Positions 9,788-22,036 are shown, counted from the stretch's first letter. The stretch is DNA of 64,000 nt from Pantoea sp. IMH (GCF_000599885.1 NZ_JFGT01000004.1:186001-250000), one strand, 5' to 3'. Translations and numbers: made by a program. Notes: generated by a model not told the origin, from the letters alone.

Positions 9788-10597
9788 TTATTTCTGGCAG
9801 ACCGGACAAAAGAATGTGCTGCGCTGCGCGTGTTTCACGCTTTCTATCGGCGCGCCACATACCCTGCACGGTTCACCGCCGCGGCCATAAACCTGTAGCT
9901 CCTGGGCAAAATACCCCGGCTTACCATCAGTTTGCAGAAAATCTCTCAGCGTGGTGCCGCCCTGCTCAATGGAGCGCAGCAGAACGGCCTTTATCGTTTT
10001 CACCAGCAGTGCGGCCTCCTCGTAAGAGAGCGCCATAGCGGCCCGATCGGGCAGGATCCCGGCAACAAACAGCGACTCGCTGGCGTAGATATTGCCCACC
10101 CCAACCACCAGCTTATTATCCATCAGCCAGGGTTTTACCGGCGTGCGTCTGCCGCGTGATTTTGCAAACAGATAATCGGCGGAGAAAGCCTCGCTGAGTG
10201 GCTCAGGTCCGAGGTGAGCCAGCACGTTACTGGCAGTAAGATCGCGGCTCCACAGCCAGGCGCCAAAGCGACGGGGGTCGGTATAGCGCAGTATCTTACC
10301 GGTACTCATCACCAGATCGACATGGTCATGCTTTGCCGGCGGCAACGCTTCCGGCAGGACGCGCAGGCTGCCAGACATGCCCAGATGGATAATTATCCAG
10401 CCGGCAGGCAGCTCCAGCAGCAAATACTTCGCCCGGCGCTGTACGCTGAGAACGGGCTGATCGCTGAGGCTGATGATTTCCTGTGACACGGGCCAGCGCA
10501 GACGCTCGTTGCGCACAATGGCATGCACGATTCTGGCGCCCACAAGATGGGGCTCAATGCCGCGCCGGCTGGTTTCCACTTCTGGTAACTCAGGCAT
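9788..10597 (-). CDS. mutM: Formamidopyrimidine-DNA glycosylase MutM (Fpg)
   Basis: The 269-residue base-excision repair enzyme removes 8-oxoguanine and formamidopyrimidines and nicks the backbone. The N-terminal PELPEVET supplies the catalytic Pro2 and Glu3 after Met removal, and the conserved Lys lies in [11 protein letters not shown] near residue 57. The C-terminal zinc finger (CRVCGAP...FFCPVCQK) is complete with four cysteines. It lies downstream of rpmB-rpmG in the same direction, with a terminator in between. That matches the E. coli rpmBG-mutM arrangement, in which only part of transcription reads through. Confidence 0.97.
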   Translation of the reverse strand: MPELPEVETSRRGIEPHLVGARIVHAIVRNERLRWPVSQEIISLSDQPVLSVQRRAKYLLLELPAGWIIIHLGMSGSLRVLPEALPPAKHDHVDLVMSTGKILRYTDPRRFGAWLWSRDLTASNVLAHLGPEPLSEAFSADYLFAKSRGRRTPVKPWLMDNKLVVGVGNIYASESLFVAGILPDRAAMALSYEEAALLVKTIKAVLLRSIEQGGTTLRDFLQTDGKPGYFAQELQVYGRGGEPCRVCGAPIESVKHAQRSTFFCPVCQK

Positions 10598-10633
10598 ATC
10601 CTCTCCCTCAGCGATAAAATTTTGTTTTTCACA

Positions 10634-10660
10634 TAAAAAAACCCGGCCGGAGCCGGGTTT
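10634..10660 (-). terminator. Rho-independent terminator after rpmG
   Basis: AACCCGGC (10640-10647) pairs with GCCGGGTT (10652-10659) around a CGGA tetraloop. On the minus strand the stem is followed by seven T. It ends the ribosomal-protein transcript while allowing partial read-through into mutM. Confidence 0.85.
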
Positions 10661-10681
10661 TTCTCAATCCACTTCAACCAA

Positions 10682-10852
<171 letters not shown>

Positions 10853-10865
10853 TCAGTTCCTTACC

Positions 10866-11123
<258 letters not shown>

Positions 11124-11247
11124 TCAGCTCGAGCTTTAAAAATAAGGTCTTGGCCGCCTCGTCAGGCTTTTAGCCCATCCAGGCGAGTTCAATGCGAACC
11201 CGCTGAGCAGGCCCATATGCCAAACCCGAGATTCTCAAAGGTGGCGT

Positions 11248-11276
11248 AGTATACGCCCTGCGGCGCTGGTGCTCAA
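11248..11276 (-). promoter_or_regulatory. Sigma-70 promoter of rpmB-rpmG
   Basis: On the minus strand TTGAGC (11276-11271) and TATACT (11253-11248) are separated by exactly 17 bp. The position upstream of rpmB matches the known E. coli ribosomal-protein promoter. The long leader (about 140 nt) before rpmB holds no ORF. Confidence 0.75.
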
Positions 11277-11373
11277 GTCCCGAACAGATAAAGATCCCAA
11301 TAGATCGTGCAAAATTGCTCCATTTGACTCACCTTTCCGCCGCTGCGTCTGGCTGGCGGCGGTTAAAAACGGG

Positions 11374-12045
11374 TTAAAGCCACCCTTTTTCCGCAAAGGA
11401 AACATACTCGCCGCGCCCGATAACCATATGGTCGAGCACCCGGATATTAAACAGCTGACAGGCGGCGATGATTTGCACGGTGACATCCCGGTCCGCCTTG
11501 CTGGGACGTGACAAGCCGGAGGGATGATTGTGCGCAAGAATCAGCGCGGCAGCATTACGTTTCAGCGCCTCCCGGACGATTTCCCGCGGATGAACTTCCA
11601 CGCTGGCGAGCGTACCGGCGAACATTTCACACGCCTCAATCACCCGGTGCTGGTTATCAAAAAAAATCACCATAAAGATCTCCCGCTCGCGGTGGGCGAG
11701 CCTGCCGTAAAGGTAATTCACCATGTCACCCGAGCTGTTCACGACGTTTTCTTCCAGGGCTTCGCGGCAGGCGAAAAAACGCCTTGCCAGCTCAGCAATG
11801 GCATTCAGCTGCGCGAACTTCGCTGTTCCAACACCTTTTATCGTCGAAAAAGCTTTCTTATCTGCCGTCATCAACCGGTAAAGCGATCCAAATTCATTAA
11901 GAAGCTGCTGCGCCAGCGTCATGACGTGCACGCCCCTGTCGCCTGTTCTCAGGAAGATCGCCAGTAATTCCGTGTCGGTTAACGTGCTGGCCCCGCCCTG
12001 CAAGAGCTTTTCGCGAGGCGGCAGGGTCTGCCACTGTTTTCTCAT
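11374..12045 (-). CDS. radC: RadC family protein (JAMM/MPN+ domain)
   Basis: The 223-residue protein has an N-terminal helix-hairpin-helix-like region ([15 protein letters not shown] near residue 75) and a C-terminal JAMM metalloprotease-like domain with the metal motif [17 protein letters not shown] near residues 167-183. The cellular role of RadC is unsettled; the original repair phenotype in E. coli was traced to recG. I chose ATG 12045, placed 8 bases after AAGGAG, over the upstream ATG at 12078 because it has the right spacing and gives the E. coli length (222). It is divergent from coaBC. Confidence 0.93.
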   Translation of the reverse strand: MRKQWQTLPPREKLLQGGASTLTDTELLAIFLRTGDRGVHVMTLAQQLLNEFGSLYRLMTADKKAFSTIKGVGTAKFAQLNAIAELARRFFACREALEENVVNSSGDMVNYLYGRLAHREREIFMVIFFDNQHRVIEACEMFAGTLASVEVHPREIVREALKRNAAALILAHNHPSGLSRPSKADRDVTVQIIAACQLFNIRVLDHMVIGRGEYVSFAEKGWL

Positions 12046-12241
12046 CTGCATATCTCCTTCCTGAACCCCCAAAAGCATGGCATTATATACAGTACTTTCA
12101 CCACCATTTTGGGATGACTTCTTGAGCCGCTTCGCAAAGACAGCGCGCGGCTAAAACAGGACTGAGGGGGCGACTGTGGTAAAATAGCCGCATTGTGGCG
12201 CCACAGGGCGCATCACGCTGACTTTATGGGGCGGACACAGC

Positions 12242-13456
12242 ATGATGGGATTAACAGGCAAAAAAATCGTTCTTGGCGTAAGCGGCGGTATTGCTGCCTA
12301 TAAAACACCTGAACTCGTCAGGCGACTGCGCGATCGTGGTGCCGATGTACGCGTCGTGATGACCGAAGCTGCTAAGGCGTTTATCACGCCGCTCAGCCTG
12401 CAGGCCGTCTCCGGCTATCCGGTTTCTGACGATCTGCTTGACCCTGCTGCCGAGGCCGCCATGGGCCATATCGAGCTGGGCAAGTGGGCCGATCTGGTTA
12501 TCCTTGCGCCAGCAACGGCCGATCTGATTGCCCGCGTGACGGCAGGGATGGCCAATGATTTGCTGACGACCCTCTGCCTGGCCACCGCCGCGCCGGTTGC
12601 CGTGGTGCCCGCCATGAACCAGCAGATGTACCGTGCCCTGCCCACTCAACATAACCTTCAGATCCTTTCAGAACGCGGCTTGTTGATTTGGGGGCCTGAC
12701 AGCGGCAATCAGGCCTGTGGCGATGTTGGGCCGGGTCGCATGCTTGACCCGCTGGTCATTGTGGATGAAGCCGTAAAATGGGCCGCCCCGCGCCAGGAAC
12801 TGAAACATCTGAACATTATGATTACCGCAGGCCCGACGCGTGAACCGCTGGATCCGGTACGGTTCATTACCAATCACAGTTCGGGGAAAATGGGATTCGC
12901 TATTGCCGCCGCCGCCGCCAGACGAGGTGCGAACGTCACCCTGGTCGCGGGCCCGGTTGAACTGAAAACGCCACCAGGCGTCAGCCGCATTAATGTGGTA
13001 ACCGCCGCCGATATGCAGCAGGCGGTTATGGTACAGGCGGCGCAGCAGCAGATATTTATCGGTACGGCTGCGGTAGCCGATTACCGGGCCGCTGAGATCT
13101 CCGCTGAAAAAATCAAAAAACAGGGTGATGAAGTTACCTTCAAAATGGTAAAAAACCCCGACATCGTGGCCGGTGTCGCCGCCATGCAGGAAAATCGTCC
13201 TTATGTGGTGGGATTTGCTGCCGAAACTGTGAATGTGGAAGAATACGCCAGGCAAAAACGGGTAAATAAGAACCTGGATTTAATCTGTGCCAACGATGTA
13301 TCGAAAGCCGGGCAGGGTTTCAACAGCGATGCGAATGCCCTGCATCTTTTCTGGCAGGAGGGAGAGAAGGTCTTACCGCTTAGCGATAAGTCACTCCTTG
13401 GCCAACAGTTATTAGACGAGATAGTCAGCCTTTATGATGAAAAAAATCGACGTTAA
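12242..13456 (+). CDS. coaBC: Bifunctional CoaBC (phosphopantothenoylcysteine synthetase/decarboxylase)
   Basis: The 404-residue enzyme joins 4'-phosphopantothenate with cysteine using CTP and then decarboxylates the product with FMN. The N-terminal CoaC domain (about residues 1-190) carries the flavin motif [22 protein letters not shown] with the active His near residue 74, and the substrate-clamp Cys in [12 protein letters not shown]. The CoaB domain has [22 protein letters not shown] near 197 and the conserved KIKK lysines near 290. A -10-like TAAAAT sits at 12180-12185. The 3' end overlaps dut by 23 bp, suggesting coupling, as in E. coli. Confidence 0.97.
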   Translation: MMGLTGKKIVLGVSGGIAAYKTPELVRRLRDRGADVRVVMTEAAKAFITPLSLQAVSGYPVSDDLLDPAAEAAMGHIELGKWADLVILAPATADLIARVTAGMANDLLTTLCLATAAPVAVVPAMNQQMYRALPTQHNLQILSERGLLIWGPDSGNQACGDVGPGRMLDPLVIVDEAVKWAAPRQELKHLNIMITAGPTREPLDPVRFITNHSSGKMGFAIAAAAARRGANVTLVAGPVELKTPPGVSRINVVTAADMQQAVMVQAAQQQIFIGTAAVADYRAAEISAEKIKKQGDEVTFKMVKNPDIVAGVAAMQENRPYVVGFAAETVNVEEYARQKRVNKNLDLICANDVSKAGQGFNSDANALHLFWQEGEKVLPLSDKSLLGQQLLDEIVSLYDEKNRR

Positions 13457-13892
13457 GATTTTAGACCCGCGCGTGGGGAAAGATTTCCCGCTGCCTGCTT
13501 ATGCCACCACGGGTTCCGCCGGGCTTGACCTTCGCGCCTGCCTGGATGACGCGCTGCCGCTGGCACCGGGTGCCACCACGCTGGTGCCGACCGGTCTGGC
13601 CATCCACATCGGCGATCCTGCGCTGGCCGCCGTACTCCTCCCACGCTCCGGACTCGGCCATAAGCACGGTGTGGTGCTTGGCAACCTGGTCGGGCTGATT
13701 GATTCCGATTACCAGGGTCAGCTGATGGTTTCCGTCTGGAACCGCAGCCAGGAAGCTTTTATCATTGAGCCCGGCGAACGTATTGCCCAGATGGTATTTG
13801 TCCCTGTCGTTCAGGCGGAATTTAACCTGGTGAATGAATTTGATACCAGCATTCGCGGCGAAGGCGGCTTCGGTCATTCAGGGCGTCAGTAG
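13434..13892 (+). CDS. dut: dUTPase (Dut)
   Basis: The 152-residue trimeric enzyme hydrolyses dUTP to dUMP and pyrophosphate, keeping uracil out of DNA and feeding dTMP synthesis. All five dUTPase motifs are present: [36 protein letters not shown], and the glycine-rich [10 protein letters not shown] tail near the C-terminus. The start MMKKIDVK matches E. coli Dut. It overlaps the end of coaBC and precedes slmA by 116 bp. Confidence 0.97.
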   Translation: MMKKIDVKILDPRVGKDFPLPAYATTGSAGLDLRACLDDALPLAPGATTLVPTGLAIHIGDPALAAVLLPRSGLGHKHGVVLGNLVGLIDSDYQGQLMVSVWNRSQEAFIIEPGERIAQMVFVPVVQAEFNLVNEFDTSIRGEGGFGHSGRQ

Positions 13893-13934
13893 CAGGTAGT
13901 CTTCAGCTTCAGCATTTAATTTGTCTTTTCTTCT

Positions 13935-13955
13935 CCGTGAGCACCTTGCTCACGG
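13935..13955. repeat. Perfect 9-bp inverted repeat between dut and slmA
   Basis: CCGTGAGCA (13935-13943) and TGCTCACGG (13947-13955) form a perfect stem with a 3-nt loop. No T-run follows on either strand, so it is not a standard terminator. It lies 54 bp before the slmA start. The GTGAG/CTCAC half-sites resemble those of the SlmA DNA site but with wider spacing. Confidence 0.7.
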
Positions 13956-14008
13956 ACGTTGCGTGGCAATTTGCCGTTAAAGGTGATATTTCAAAGGTCT
14001 AACAGGAC

Positions 14009-14605
14009 ATGGCAGAAAAAAAGAGTGCGAAACGGAATCGTCGCGAAGAAATACTGCAGGCGCTGGCCCAGATGCTGGAGTCCAGCGACGGTAGCCAGCG
14101 GATTACTACCGCCAAGCTGGCTGCCAGCGTGGGTGTATCGGAAGCGGCTCTGTACCGGCATTTCCCCAGCAAGACCCGGATGTTTGACAGCCTGATTGAA
14201 TTCATAGAAGACAGCCTGATTACCCGCATCAACCTGATCCTTAAGGATGAAAAAGAGACGCTGTCGCGGCTGCGCCTTATTGTTCATCTGATACTGGCAT
14301 TTGGTGAGCGTAATCCCGGTTTAACGCGCATTCTTACCGGCCACGCGTTGATGTTTGAACAGGATCGCCTGCAGGGCCGTATTAACCAGCTCTTTGAACG
14401 TATTGAGATGCAGCTGCGTCAGGTACTGCGGGAGAGGGTTATGCGTGAGGGTGAAGGCTACTCAACCGATGAAACGCTGCTGGCAAGTCAGCTGCTCTCA
14501 TTTTGTGAGGGAATGCTGTCGCGCTTTGTCCGTTCCGGATTCCGTTATCGTCCTACGGCTGATTTTGAGATCCGCTGGCCGCTGCTGGCCGCTCAGCTGG
14601 TTTAG
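14009..14605 (+). CDS. slmA: Nucleoid occlusion factor SlmA
   Basis: The 198-residue TetR-type protein binds specific chromosomal sites and, when bound, blocks FtsZ assembly over the nucleoid. The N-terminal helix-turn-helix ([27 protein letters not shown], about residues 33-58) is closely conserved, and the C-terminal dimerisation and FtsZ-contact helices run to residue 198, the E. coli length. The start ATG 14009 follows AACAGGAC. It sits between dut and convergent pyrE, as in E. coli. Confidence 0.95.
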   Translation: MAEKKSAKRNRREEILQALAQMLESSDGSQRITTAKLAASVGVSEAALYRHFPSKTRMFDSLIEFIEDSLITRINLILKDEKETLSRLRLIVHLILAFGERNPGLTRILTGHALMFEQDRLQGRINQLFERIEMQLRQVLRERVMREGEGYSTDETLLASQLLSFCEGMLSRFVRSGFRYRPTADFEIRWPLLAAQLV

Positions 14606-14644
14606 CCTGTTGGGTACGGGCCAGCCTGGCTGGCCCGCAGCCGG

Positions 14645-15286
14645 TCAGATACCGTATTCTTTGCGGTAGGCGCGTACAGCCGCGAGGTGGTCAGCCTGTT
14701 CAGGATGCTCCTCAAGCCAGCTAATCAGCTCATCAAGGGTGATAATTGAAATCACCTTGCAGCCATAATCTCGTTCAACTTCCTGAATCGCGGACGCTTT
14801 ACCGCGACCACGCTCCTGTCTGTCCAGTGAAATCAGCACGCCTGCCAGACTGGCCTGATTCGCGGCGATAATTTCCATCGATTCACGGATGGCCGTTCCC
14901 GCAGTGATCACATCATCCACCAGCATAATCCGGCCCTGTAAAGGACTGCCTACCAGCGTCCCGCCTTCGCCATGATCTTTCGCTTCCTTACGGTTAAAAC
15001 AGTAAGGCACGTCCCGATCGTGATGATCGGCAAGGGCGACAGCGGTCGTAGTGGCGATAGGGATGCCCTTATAGGCCGGACCGAACAGCAGATCGAAATC
15101 GATACCTGAATCAATCAGCGCCTGAGCGTAGAAGCGGCCCAGCAAGGCCAGATCGCGGCCGGTATTGAACAGGCCGGCGTTAAAGAAATAAGGACTTTTG
15201 CGTCCTGATTTCAGCGTGAACTCACCAAACTTCAGCACCTGCTTGTTGATGGCGAATTCGATAAATTGGCGCTGCCAGGCTTTCAT
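14645..15286 (-). CDS. pyrE: Orotate phosphoribosyltransferase PyrE
   Basis: The 213-residue enzyme converts orotate and PRPP to OMP in pyrimidine synthesis. The PRPP-binding motif [14 protein letters not shown] lies near residues 119-132, and the flexible catalytic loop [12 protein letters not shown] near 98-109 has its lysines. Length equals the E. coli enzyme. It is co-directional with rph, with a 55 bp gap that contains the attenuator, so expression should respond to UTP through transcription-translation coupling in rph. Confidence 0.97.
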   Translation of the reverse strand: MKAWQRQFIEFAINKQVLKFGEFTLKSGRKSPYFFNAGLFNTGRDLALLGRFYAQALIDSGIDFDLLFGPAYKGIPIATTTAVALADHHDRDVPYCFNRKEAKDHGEGGTLVGSPLQGRIMLVDDVITAGTAIRESMEIIAANQASLAGVLISLDRQERGRGKASAIQEVERDYGCKVISIITLDELISWLEEHPEQADHLAAVRAYRKEYGI

Positions 15287-15307
15287 GTCTCGATCCTCAA
15301 TTTGTCA

Positions 15308-15334
15308 TAAAAAAAGGCGACTCTGCGGTCGCCT
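15308..15334 (-). terminator. pyrE attenuator
   Basis: On the minus strand AGGCGAC (15315-15321) and GTCGCCT (15328-15334) form a hairpin with a 6-nt loop followed by at least seven T. It lies between the rph stop and the pyrE start. In E. coli this hairpin terminates transcription when UTP is plentiful and translation of rph lags behind RNA polymerase. Confidence 0.85.
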
Positions 15335-15341
15335 GGAAAAA

Positions 15342-16058
15342 TCAATCTTGCAGCGCTGCTTTCTGCGCCTGAATCAGGGATTCGATACCCCCTCGTGCAA
15401 GCGCGAGTAGCTCAAGCAGTTCTTCATGGCTGAAAGGCTCGCCTTCGGCGGTACCCTGCACCTCGATCATGCGGCCATCTTCGGTCATGACCACATTCAT
15501 ATCCGTTTCTGCGGCAGAGTCTTCGACATACTCTAAATCGCACAGCGCTTCCCCGTTGACGATGCCAACAGAAATAGCGGCGACCATGCCTTTCATGGGA
15601 TTCGCTTTCAGTTTGCCGATGGAAACCAGGTGATTCAGCGCATCGGCCAGCGCCACGCAGGCGCCTGTAATTGACGCCGTACGCGTACCGCCATCCGCCT
15701 GGAGCACATCGCAATCCAGTGTGATGGTGAATTCTCCCAGGGCTTTTAAATCCAGCGCGGCACGCAGAGAGCGGGCGATAAGCCGCTGGATCTCCAGCGT
15801 ACGGCCACCCTGTTTGCCTTTGGCCGCTTCGCGGGCATTACGGCTGTGCGTAGCGCGCGGCAGCATGCCATATTCGGCCGTCACCCAGCCCTGCCCCTGA
15901 CCTTTCAGGAAACGAGGGACACCCTCTTCGATCGTGGCGGTACAGAGTACTTTCGTATCGCCAAACTCAACCAGAACAGAACCTTCTGCGTGCTTGGTAT
16001 AGTGACGGGTCAGTGTGACGGGACGCACCTGCTGTGCGCTTCGGCCTGCTGGACGCAT
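15342..16058 (-). CDS. rph: RNase PH (Rph), full length
   Basis: The 238-residue phosphorolytic exoribonuclease trims the 3' ends of tRNA precursors. The family motifs are intact: [28 protein letters not shown] at the start, [17 protein letters not shown] near residue 85 and [25 protein letters not shown] near 115. I chose ATG 16058, preceded by GGAGAG at 5 bases, over an upstream in-frame Met at 16097; it gives the exact active-enzyme length. Unlike E. coli K-12 MG1655, whose rph is frameshifted and lowers pyrE expression, this copy is complete and can support attenuation control. Confidence 0.96.
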   Translation of the reverse strand: MRPAGRSAQQVRPVTLTRHYTKHAEGSVLVEFGDTKVLCTATIEEGVPRFLKGQGQGWVTAEYGMLPRATHSRNAREAAKGKQGGRTLEIQRLIARSLRAALDLKALGEFTITLDCDVLQADGGTRTASITGACVALADALNHLVSIGKLKANPMKGMVAAISVGIVNGEALCDLEYVEDSAAETDMNVVMTEDGRMIEVQGTAEGEPFSHEELLELLALARGGIESLIQAQKAALQD

Positions 16059-16414
16059 GGTTTCTCTCCGGCTAGCAAAACATGATTGGCTGCGCATTAT
16101 ACGGATTTCGTCTGCGGATGCCTATGCCAGGCTGACACTAACGCAGCGGAAACCTTCCGGCTGCGGCATTTATCCAGAACGCCGGAAGGCTTAAGGCCGG
16201 AGAGGTGACCTTCTCTACAGCCAGCAGCTGCGCTCCTGGCACAGCATGGAAGAAAACCGGCTGCTGAATGAACTGCTGCAAGGTTGCCAAACTCTCCAGC
16301 GGCGGAAACAGGCTTTGAAGTTCGCTGATTTTATCCGCTATAACTGAATTCCTGTTAAGCCGTAGCCCAGCTCGCTATAATCTGTCCTTCTTTCTCTTAA
16401 AACGGGTACGCAAA
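16059..16414. other. Intergenic region between rph and yicC
   Basis: This 356 bp divergent gap must hold the promoters of rph-pyrE and yicC. It contains an 8-bp inverted repeat, CCTTCCGG (16153-16160) and CCGGAAGG (16182-16189), with a 21-nt loop and no T-run, and a short open frame described separately. I see nothing else definite. Confidence 0.5.
16246..16347 (+). pseudogene. Short coding-like ORF, possible gene remnant
   Basis: An open frame reads MEENRLLNELLQGCQTLQ and continues to FADFIRYN before TGA 16345-16347. It stays open upstream of the ATG to about 16195. Composition is strikingly protein-like (amphipathic, Leu/Glu/Gln-rich), unlike most random frames, but there is no good ribosome-binding site before ATG 16246 and I recognise no family. 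It may be the 3' end of a decayed gene, a short real peptide, or chance. Confidence 0.25.
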
Positions 16415-17278
16415 ATGATCCGCAGCATGACCGCCTACGCCCGGCGCGAAACCAAAGGCGATTGGGGCAGCGCCGCCTGGGAACTTCGTTCCGTCAATCA
16501 GCGCTACCTGGAAACCTACATCCGGCTTCCAGAACAGTTTCGTGGCCTGGAACCGGTGATCCGTGAACGTATCCGCAGCCGCCTGACGCGCGGAAAAATC
16601 GAATGTAACCTGCGCTTCGACGCCGATCCTCATGCGCAAAGCGCGCTCGTGCTGAACGAGAAGCTGGCGATCCAGCTGGTCAAAGCGGCTAACTGGGTCA
16701 AGATGCAGAGCGATGAAGGTGAAATTAACCCGGTCGATATCCTGCGCTGGCCTGGCGTGATGTCTGCTGAAGAGCAGGATCTGGACGCGATTTCCGCCGA
16801 GCTGCTGCGCAGCCTGGACGCGGCACTGGACGATTTCATTATCGCCCGTGAAACGGAAGGCGCGGCGCTGAAATCACTGATTGAACAGCGCCTTGAGGGC
16901 GTCAGCACGGAAGTCACTAAGGTTCGCGCGCAGATGCCGGATGTCCTGAAGTGGCAGCGTGATCGCCTGGTGACCAAACTGGAAGAAGCTCAGGTTCAGC
17001 TGGACAGCAACCGTGTTGAGCAGGAGTTGATCATGCTGGCACAGCGCGTTGACGTGGCGGAGGAGCTTGATCGTCTGGAAGCCCACGTGAAAGAAACCTA
17101 TAACATTCTGAAGAAGAAAGAGGCCGTTGGCCGGCGGCTGGATTTTATGATGCAGGAGTTCAACCGTGAGTCGAACACCCTTGCCTCAAAATCGATTAAT
17201 GCTGACGTCACGACCTCCGCTATCGAGCTGAAAGTGTTGATTGAACAGATGCGTGAGCAGATTCAGAATATTGAATAG
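16415..17278 (+). CDS. yicC: YicC/YloC family endoribonuclease
   Basis: The 287-residue protein starts MIRSMTAYARRE, the invariant family N-terminus, and ends with the conserved LASKS...EMREQIQNIE-type region. E. coli YicC is an endoribonuclease implicated in RNA decay, including of the sRNA RyhB. The long central part is rich in helix-forming and charged residues and probably coiled. Length equals the E. coli protein. It is followed by a strong terminator, so it forms its own unit. In E. coli the next gene is dinD; here it is yjdM. Confidence 0.95.
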   Translation: MIRSMTAYARRETKGDWGSAAWELRSVNQRYLETYIRLPEQFRGLEPVIRERIRSRLTRGKIECNLRFDADPHAQSALVLNEKLAIQLVKAANWVKMQSDEGEINPVDILRWPGVMSAEEQDLDAISAELLRSLDAALDDFIIARETEGAALKSLIEQRLEGVSTEVTKVRAQMPDVLKWQRDRLVTKLEEAQVQLDSNRVEQELIMLAQRVDVAEELDRLEAHVKETYNILKKKEAVGRRLDFMMQEFNRESNTLASKSINADVTTSAIELKVLIEQMREQIQNIE

Positions 17279-17307
17279 CCCCACCCAGCTCTGCAACTTC
17301 CTCTATT

Positions 17308-17332
17308 AACCCGCCTGACAGCGGGTTTTTTA
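17308..17332 (+). terminator. Rho-independent terminator of yicC
   Basis: AACCCGC (17308-17314) pairs with GCGGGTT (17321-17327) across a 6-nt loop and runs into a T-rich tail. Confidence 0.85.
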
Positions 17333-17402
17333 TTGTAGGTTTGCCAGCCTTACCAGGCTAAAATGCCCCCTGTTTTTTTATGGATTAATTTTGAGGTTCA
17401 TT

Positions 17403-17741
17403 ATGCAAACTCTTCCTCCCTGTCCTGAATGCCACTCTGCGTTTACCTGGCAGGATGGCGCACTGTTTAACTGTCCGGAGTGCGGGCACGTCTGGTCTGA
17501 AGGTGCAGAAGCGGCATCAGACGACATGCTGGTAGTGAAGGATGCCAATGGCAATCTGCTGGCCGATGGCGACAGCGTGACGGTCATTAAAGATTTGAAG
17601 GTGAAAGGCAGCTCCACCCCGCTGAAGATAGGCACAAGAGTCAAAAGTATTCGTCTGGTTGAGGGCGACCACAATATTGACTGTAAAATCGACGGCTTTG
17701 GTCCGATGAAGCTTAAATCAGAATTTGTGAAGAAAAACTGA
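17403..17741 (+). CDS. yjdM: YjdM (PhnA-type zinc ribbon protein)
   Basis: The 112-residue protein has an N-terminal zinc ribbon (CPECHSAF...[10 protein letters not shown], residues 7-30) and the highly conserved C-terminal domain [28 protein letters not shown] to [15 protein letters not shown]. It is nearly the same as E. coli YjdM, formerly called PhnA. Despite that name it is not phosphonoacetate hydrolase, and its function is unknown. The start ATG 17403 follows GAGG at 6 bases. In E. coli yjdM lies near the phn locus, so this position beside yicC is different. Confidence 0.92.
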   Translation: MQTLPPCPECHSAFTWQDGALFNCPECGHVWSEGAEAASDDMLVVKDANGNLLADGDSVTVIKDLKVKGSSTPLKIGTRVKSIRLVEGDHNIDCKIDGFGPMKLKSEFVKKN

Positions 17742-17851
17742 TCCCTGAAGCGCCCTACGCTCTCTACGCTGGGGCTGGCGATCGCTCCCGCCCCGCAGCC
17801 AGACGTCAACAGCCCGGTGACCCTGGCCGACGTCAAAACCCGTGGCACAGA

Positions 17852-18253
17852 TCAGTCATAGGGCGCAGCCTCGTCGGTGGTTATCAGCTTCATTTTAACA
17901 AGCTGTAAGGCAATTGATCGGGGAGAGCGCCCGAGACGCTTTCCCAACTCCGGAATGCTGTAGCAAGCAACCTCATTAGCAAGCTGCCGCTTCTCCTCCT
18001 CACGCCAGGGGAGAAAAGCATTCTCTGGTCTGCCCGTATGCCGGTTCTTCTGCCGGCGCTCCTCGACCGTTAGCTTTACTTTTTCCCGGCGTTTCATCTG
18101 CCGGAATTGCATACCGGCAAATTCTTCCGCCAGCAGAAAGAGCACTCTTATTGCTTCAGGCCGGTGTACCAGAGAGTCAGGCGGCAGCGGCTCCCCCGTT
18201 TCAGGATGAATTCCGCTGGCCAGAAGCCTGAACAGTTCCGTAGCTGACATCAT
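17852..18253 (-). CDS. Hypothetical protein with C-terminal SANT/helix-turn-helix-like segment
   Basis: The 133-residue protein is not one I can name. Its N-terminus has a HPETGEPLPPDSLVHRPEAIRVLF motif (residues 16-39) of a type seen in uncharacterised bacterial proteins. A very basic middle follows (KRREKVKLTVEERRQKNRH). The C-terminal segment (about 79-125) has the pattern PW..EE...L......I.ELGKRLGRSPRSIALQL, like a tri-helical DNA-binding domain that recognises repeats or promoters. A DNA-binding role is inference. ATG 18253 or the next Met follow GGAG. Upstream DNA (18296-18480) is unusually AT-rich, consistent with acquired DNA silenced by H-NS. It replaces the E. coli dinD position together with yjdM. 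Confidence 0.65.
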   Translation of the reverse strand: MMSATELFRLLASGIHPETGEPLPPDSLVHRPEAIRVLFLLAEEFAGMQFRQMKRREKVKLTVEERRQKNRHTGRPENAFLPWREEEKRQLANEVACYSIPELGKRLGRSPRSIALQLVKMKLITTDEAAPYD

Positions 18254-18524
18254 TGTTTCTCCTTGTCCTCATCCTTCGCTGAGAAGGCGCGACCTTCCTG
18301 ATATACATGATGATTTTTTTAAAAAATCTGTTTATTAACTAATCCTATATTTCAGAAATTATGAAAAAATATCTTTTAAAAAAATATACTTGGGAAGATA
18401 ACTCGTAAATAATTACCCTCTTTCGCATTAGATAAACTAAATCAAATGAGCGGCTTTAAAAAATTTCAGTCGCCAATTTTTTGCAGATCCTTCAGGCTTG
18501 CCGCCGGTTATTCAGGAGCTGGCT

Positions 18525-20838
<2,314 letters not shown>

Positions 20839-21061
20839 TTAAAAACTCAAGCGTCGCTTACCGCGAGCGACAAAATTGAAAAATGGAAAGCGTTACGAAA
20901 AAAGAACCTGACAGCGCTGCAATCCCACGTAAGTAGCGGAAGAAGCAGCCCAAACAGTGAGAAATAATGGCGTGGCCGGTTTGAAACGCTGCATGATGAG
21001 CCTCAGCCGTGTATACTGTGCAAGAATCAGACTCCGCTTTATTGGCATATCAAGAATTATC

Positions 21062-21685
21062 ATGGCTCAAGGCACACTTTTTATTGTTTCTGCTCCCAGC
21101 GGCGCGGGTAAATCCAGCCTGATTACTGCACTGTTGAAAACGCAGCCGCTGTACGATACGCAGGTTTCCATTTCCCATACCACAAGGGAAATGCGTCCCG
21201 GCGAGCAGCACGGCGAACATTACTTTTTCGTTAAGCATGACGAATTCCGCAACATGATTAAGGAAGAGGCTTTCCTCGAACATGCGGAGGTATTTGGCAA
21301 TTATTACGGGACTTCCCGTAAGGCAATTGAGCAGGTGCTTTCTACTGGCGTAGATGTCTTTCTGGATATTGACTGGCAGGGCGCCCAGCAGATTCGGGAA
21401 AAAATGCCTCAGGCGCGGACAATTTTCGTGCTTCCCCCTTCAAAGGAAGAGCTTGACCGACGTCTCAGAGGACGTGGTCAGGATAGCGAAGAGGTTATCG
21501 CCCGCCGGATGGCCCAGGCCGTCGCCGAAATGAGCCACTATGCCGAGTACGATTACCTTATTGTGAATGATGATTTCGATCTGGCGTTGTCCGATTTGAA
21601 AACCATCATTCGCGCTGAGCGACTGCGCATGGGCCGTCAAAAAGCCCGGCACGATGCATTGATCAGCAAACTATTGGCAGACTGA
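21062..21685 (+). CDS. gmk: Guanylate kinase (Gmk)
   Basis: The 207-residue enzyme phosphorylates GMP to GDP with ATP, an essential step in GTP supply. The P-loop [10 protein letters not shown] lies at residues 9-18, the GMP-binding [19 protein letters not shown] near 37-55 and the lid region [14 protein letters not shown] near 137-150. I chose ATG 21062 because [16 protein letters not shown] matches the enzyme's true N-terminus. An upstream frame extension from 20957 has no family support. A -10-like TATACT is at 21012-21017. It heads the gmk-rpoZ-spoT-trmH-recG cluster. Confidence 0.97.
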   Translation: MAQGTLFIVSAPSGAGKSSLITALLKTQPLYDTQVSISHTTREMRPGEQHGEHYFFVKHDEFRNMIKEEAFLEHAEVFGNYYGTSRKAIEQVLSTGVDVFLDIDWQGAQQIREKMPQARTIFVLPPSKEELDRRLRGRGQDSEEVIARRMAQAVAEMSHYAEYDYLIVNDDFDLALSDLKTIIRAERLRMGRQKARHDALISKLLAD

Positions 21686-21738
21686 GGACAACTCAGTATG
21701 ATGCCCAGTCATTTCTTCACCCGTGGAGTATCACAATT

Positions 21739-22014
21739 ATGGCACGCGTAACCGTACAGGACGCAGTAGAAAAAATTGGTAACCGTTTTGACCTCGTTCT
21801 GGTCGCAGCACGTCGTGCGCGTCAGATGCAGGTAGGCGGTAAAGATCCGCTGGTTCCGGAAGAAAACGACAAATCTACCGTGATCGCCCTGCGCGAGATC
21901 GAAGAAGGTTTGATCACTAACCAGATTCTGGACGTGCGCGATCGTCAGGAACAGCAGGAGCAGGAAGCCGCTGAACTCCAGGCTGTGACCGCCATCGCTG
22001 AAGGTCGTCGTTAA
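21739..22014 (+). CDS. rpoZ: RNA polymerase omega subunit (RpoZ)
   Basis: The 91-residue protein reads [20 protein letters not shown], the conserved omega N-terminus that chaperones the beta' subunit. In E. coli omega is needed for one of the two ppGpp sites on RNA polymerase, so its placement directly before spoT is functionally apt. Its length matches the E. coli subunit. A 53 bp gap follows gmk, and spoT begins 22 bp downstream. Confidence 0.97.
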   Translation: MARVTVQDAVEKIGNRFDLVLVAARRARQMQVGGKDPLVPEENDKSTVIALREIEEGLITNQILDVRDRQEQQEQEAAELQAVTAIAEGRR

Positions 22015-22036
22015 TCACCAGCCGGTAGGCTCGCCC

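Noticed and set aside
13935-13955. dut-slmA hairpin as a transcription terminator
   Set aside because: No T-run follows the stem on either strand, so it is reported only as a dyad.
20957-21061. N-terminal extension of guanylate kinase
   Set aside because: The 35 extra residues have no family counterpart, and a promoter-like TATACT lies within them; the true start is ATG 21062.
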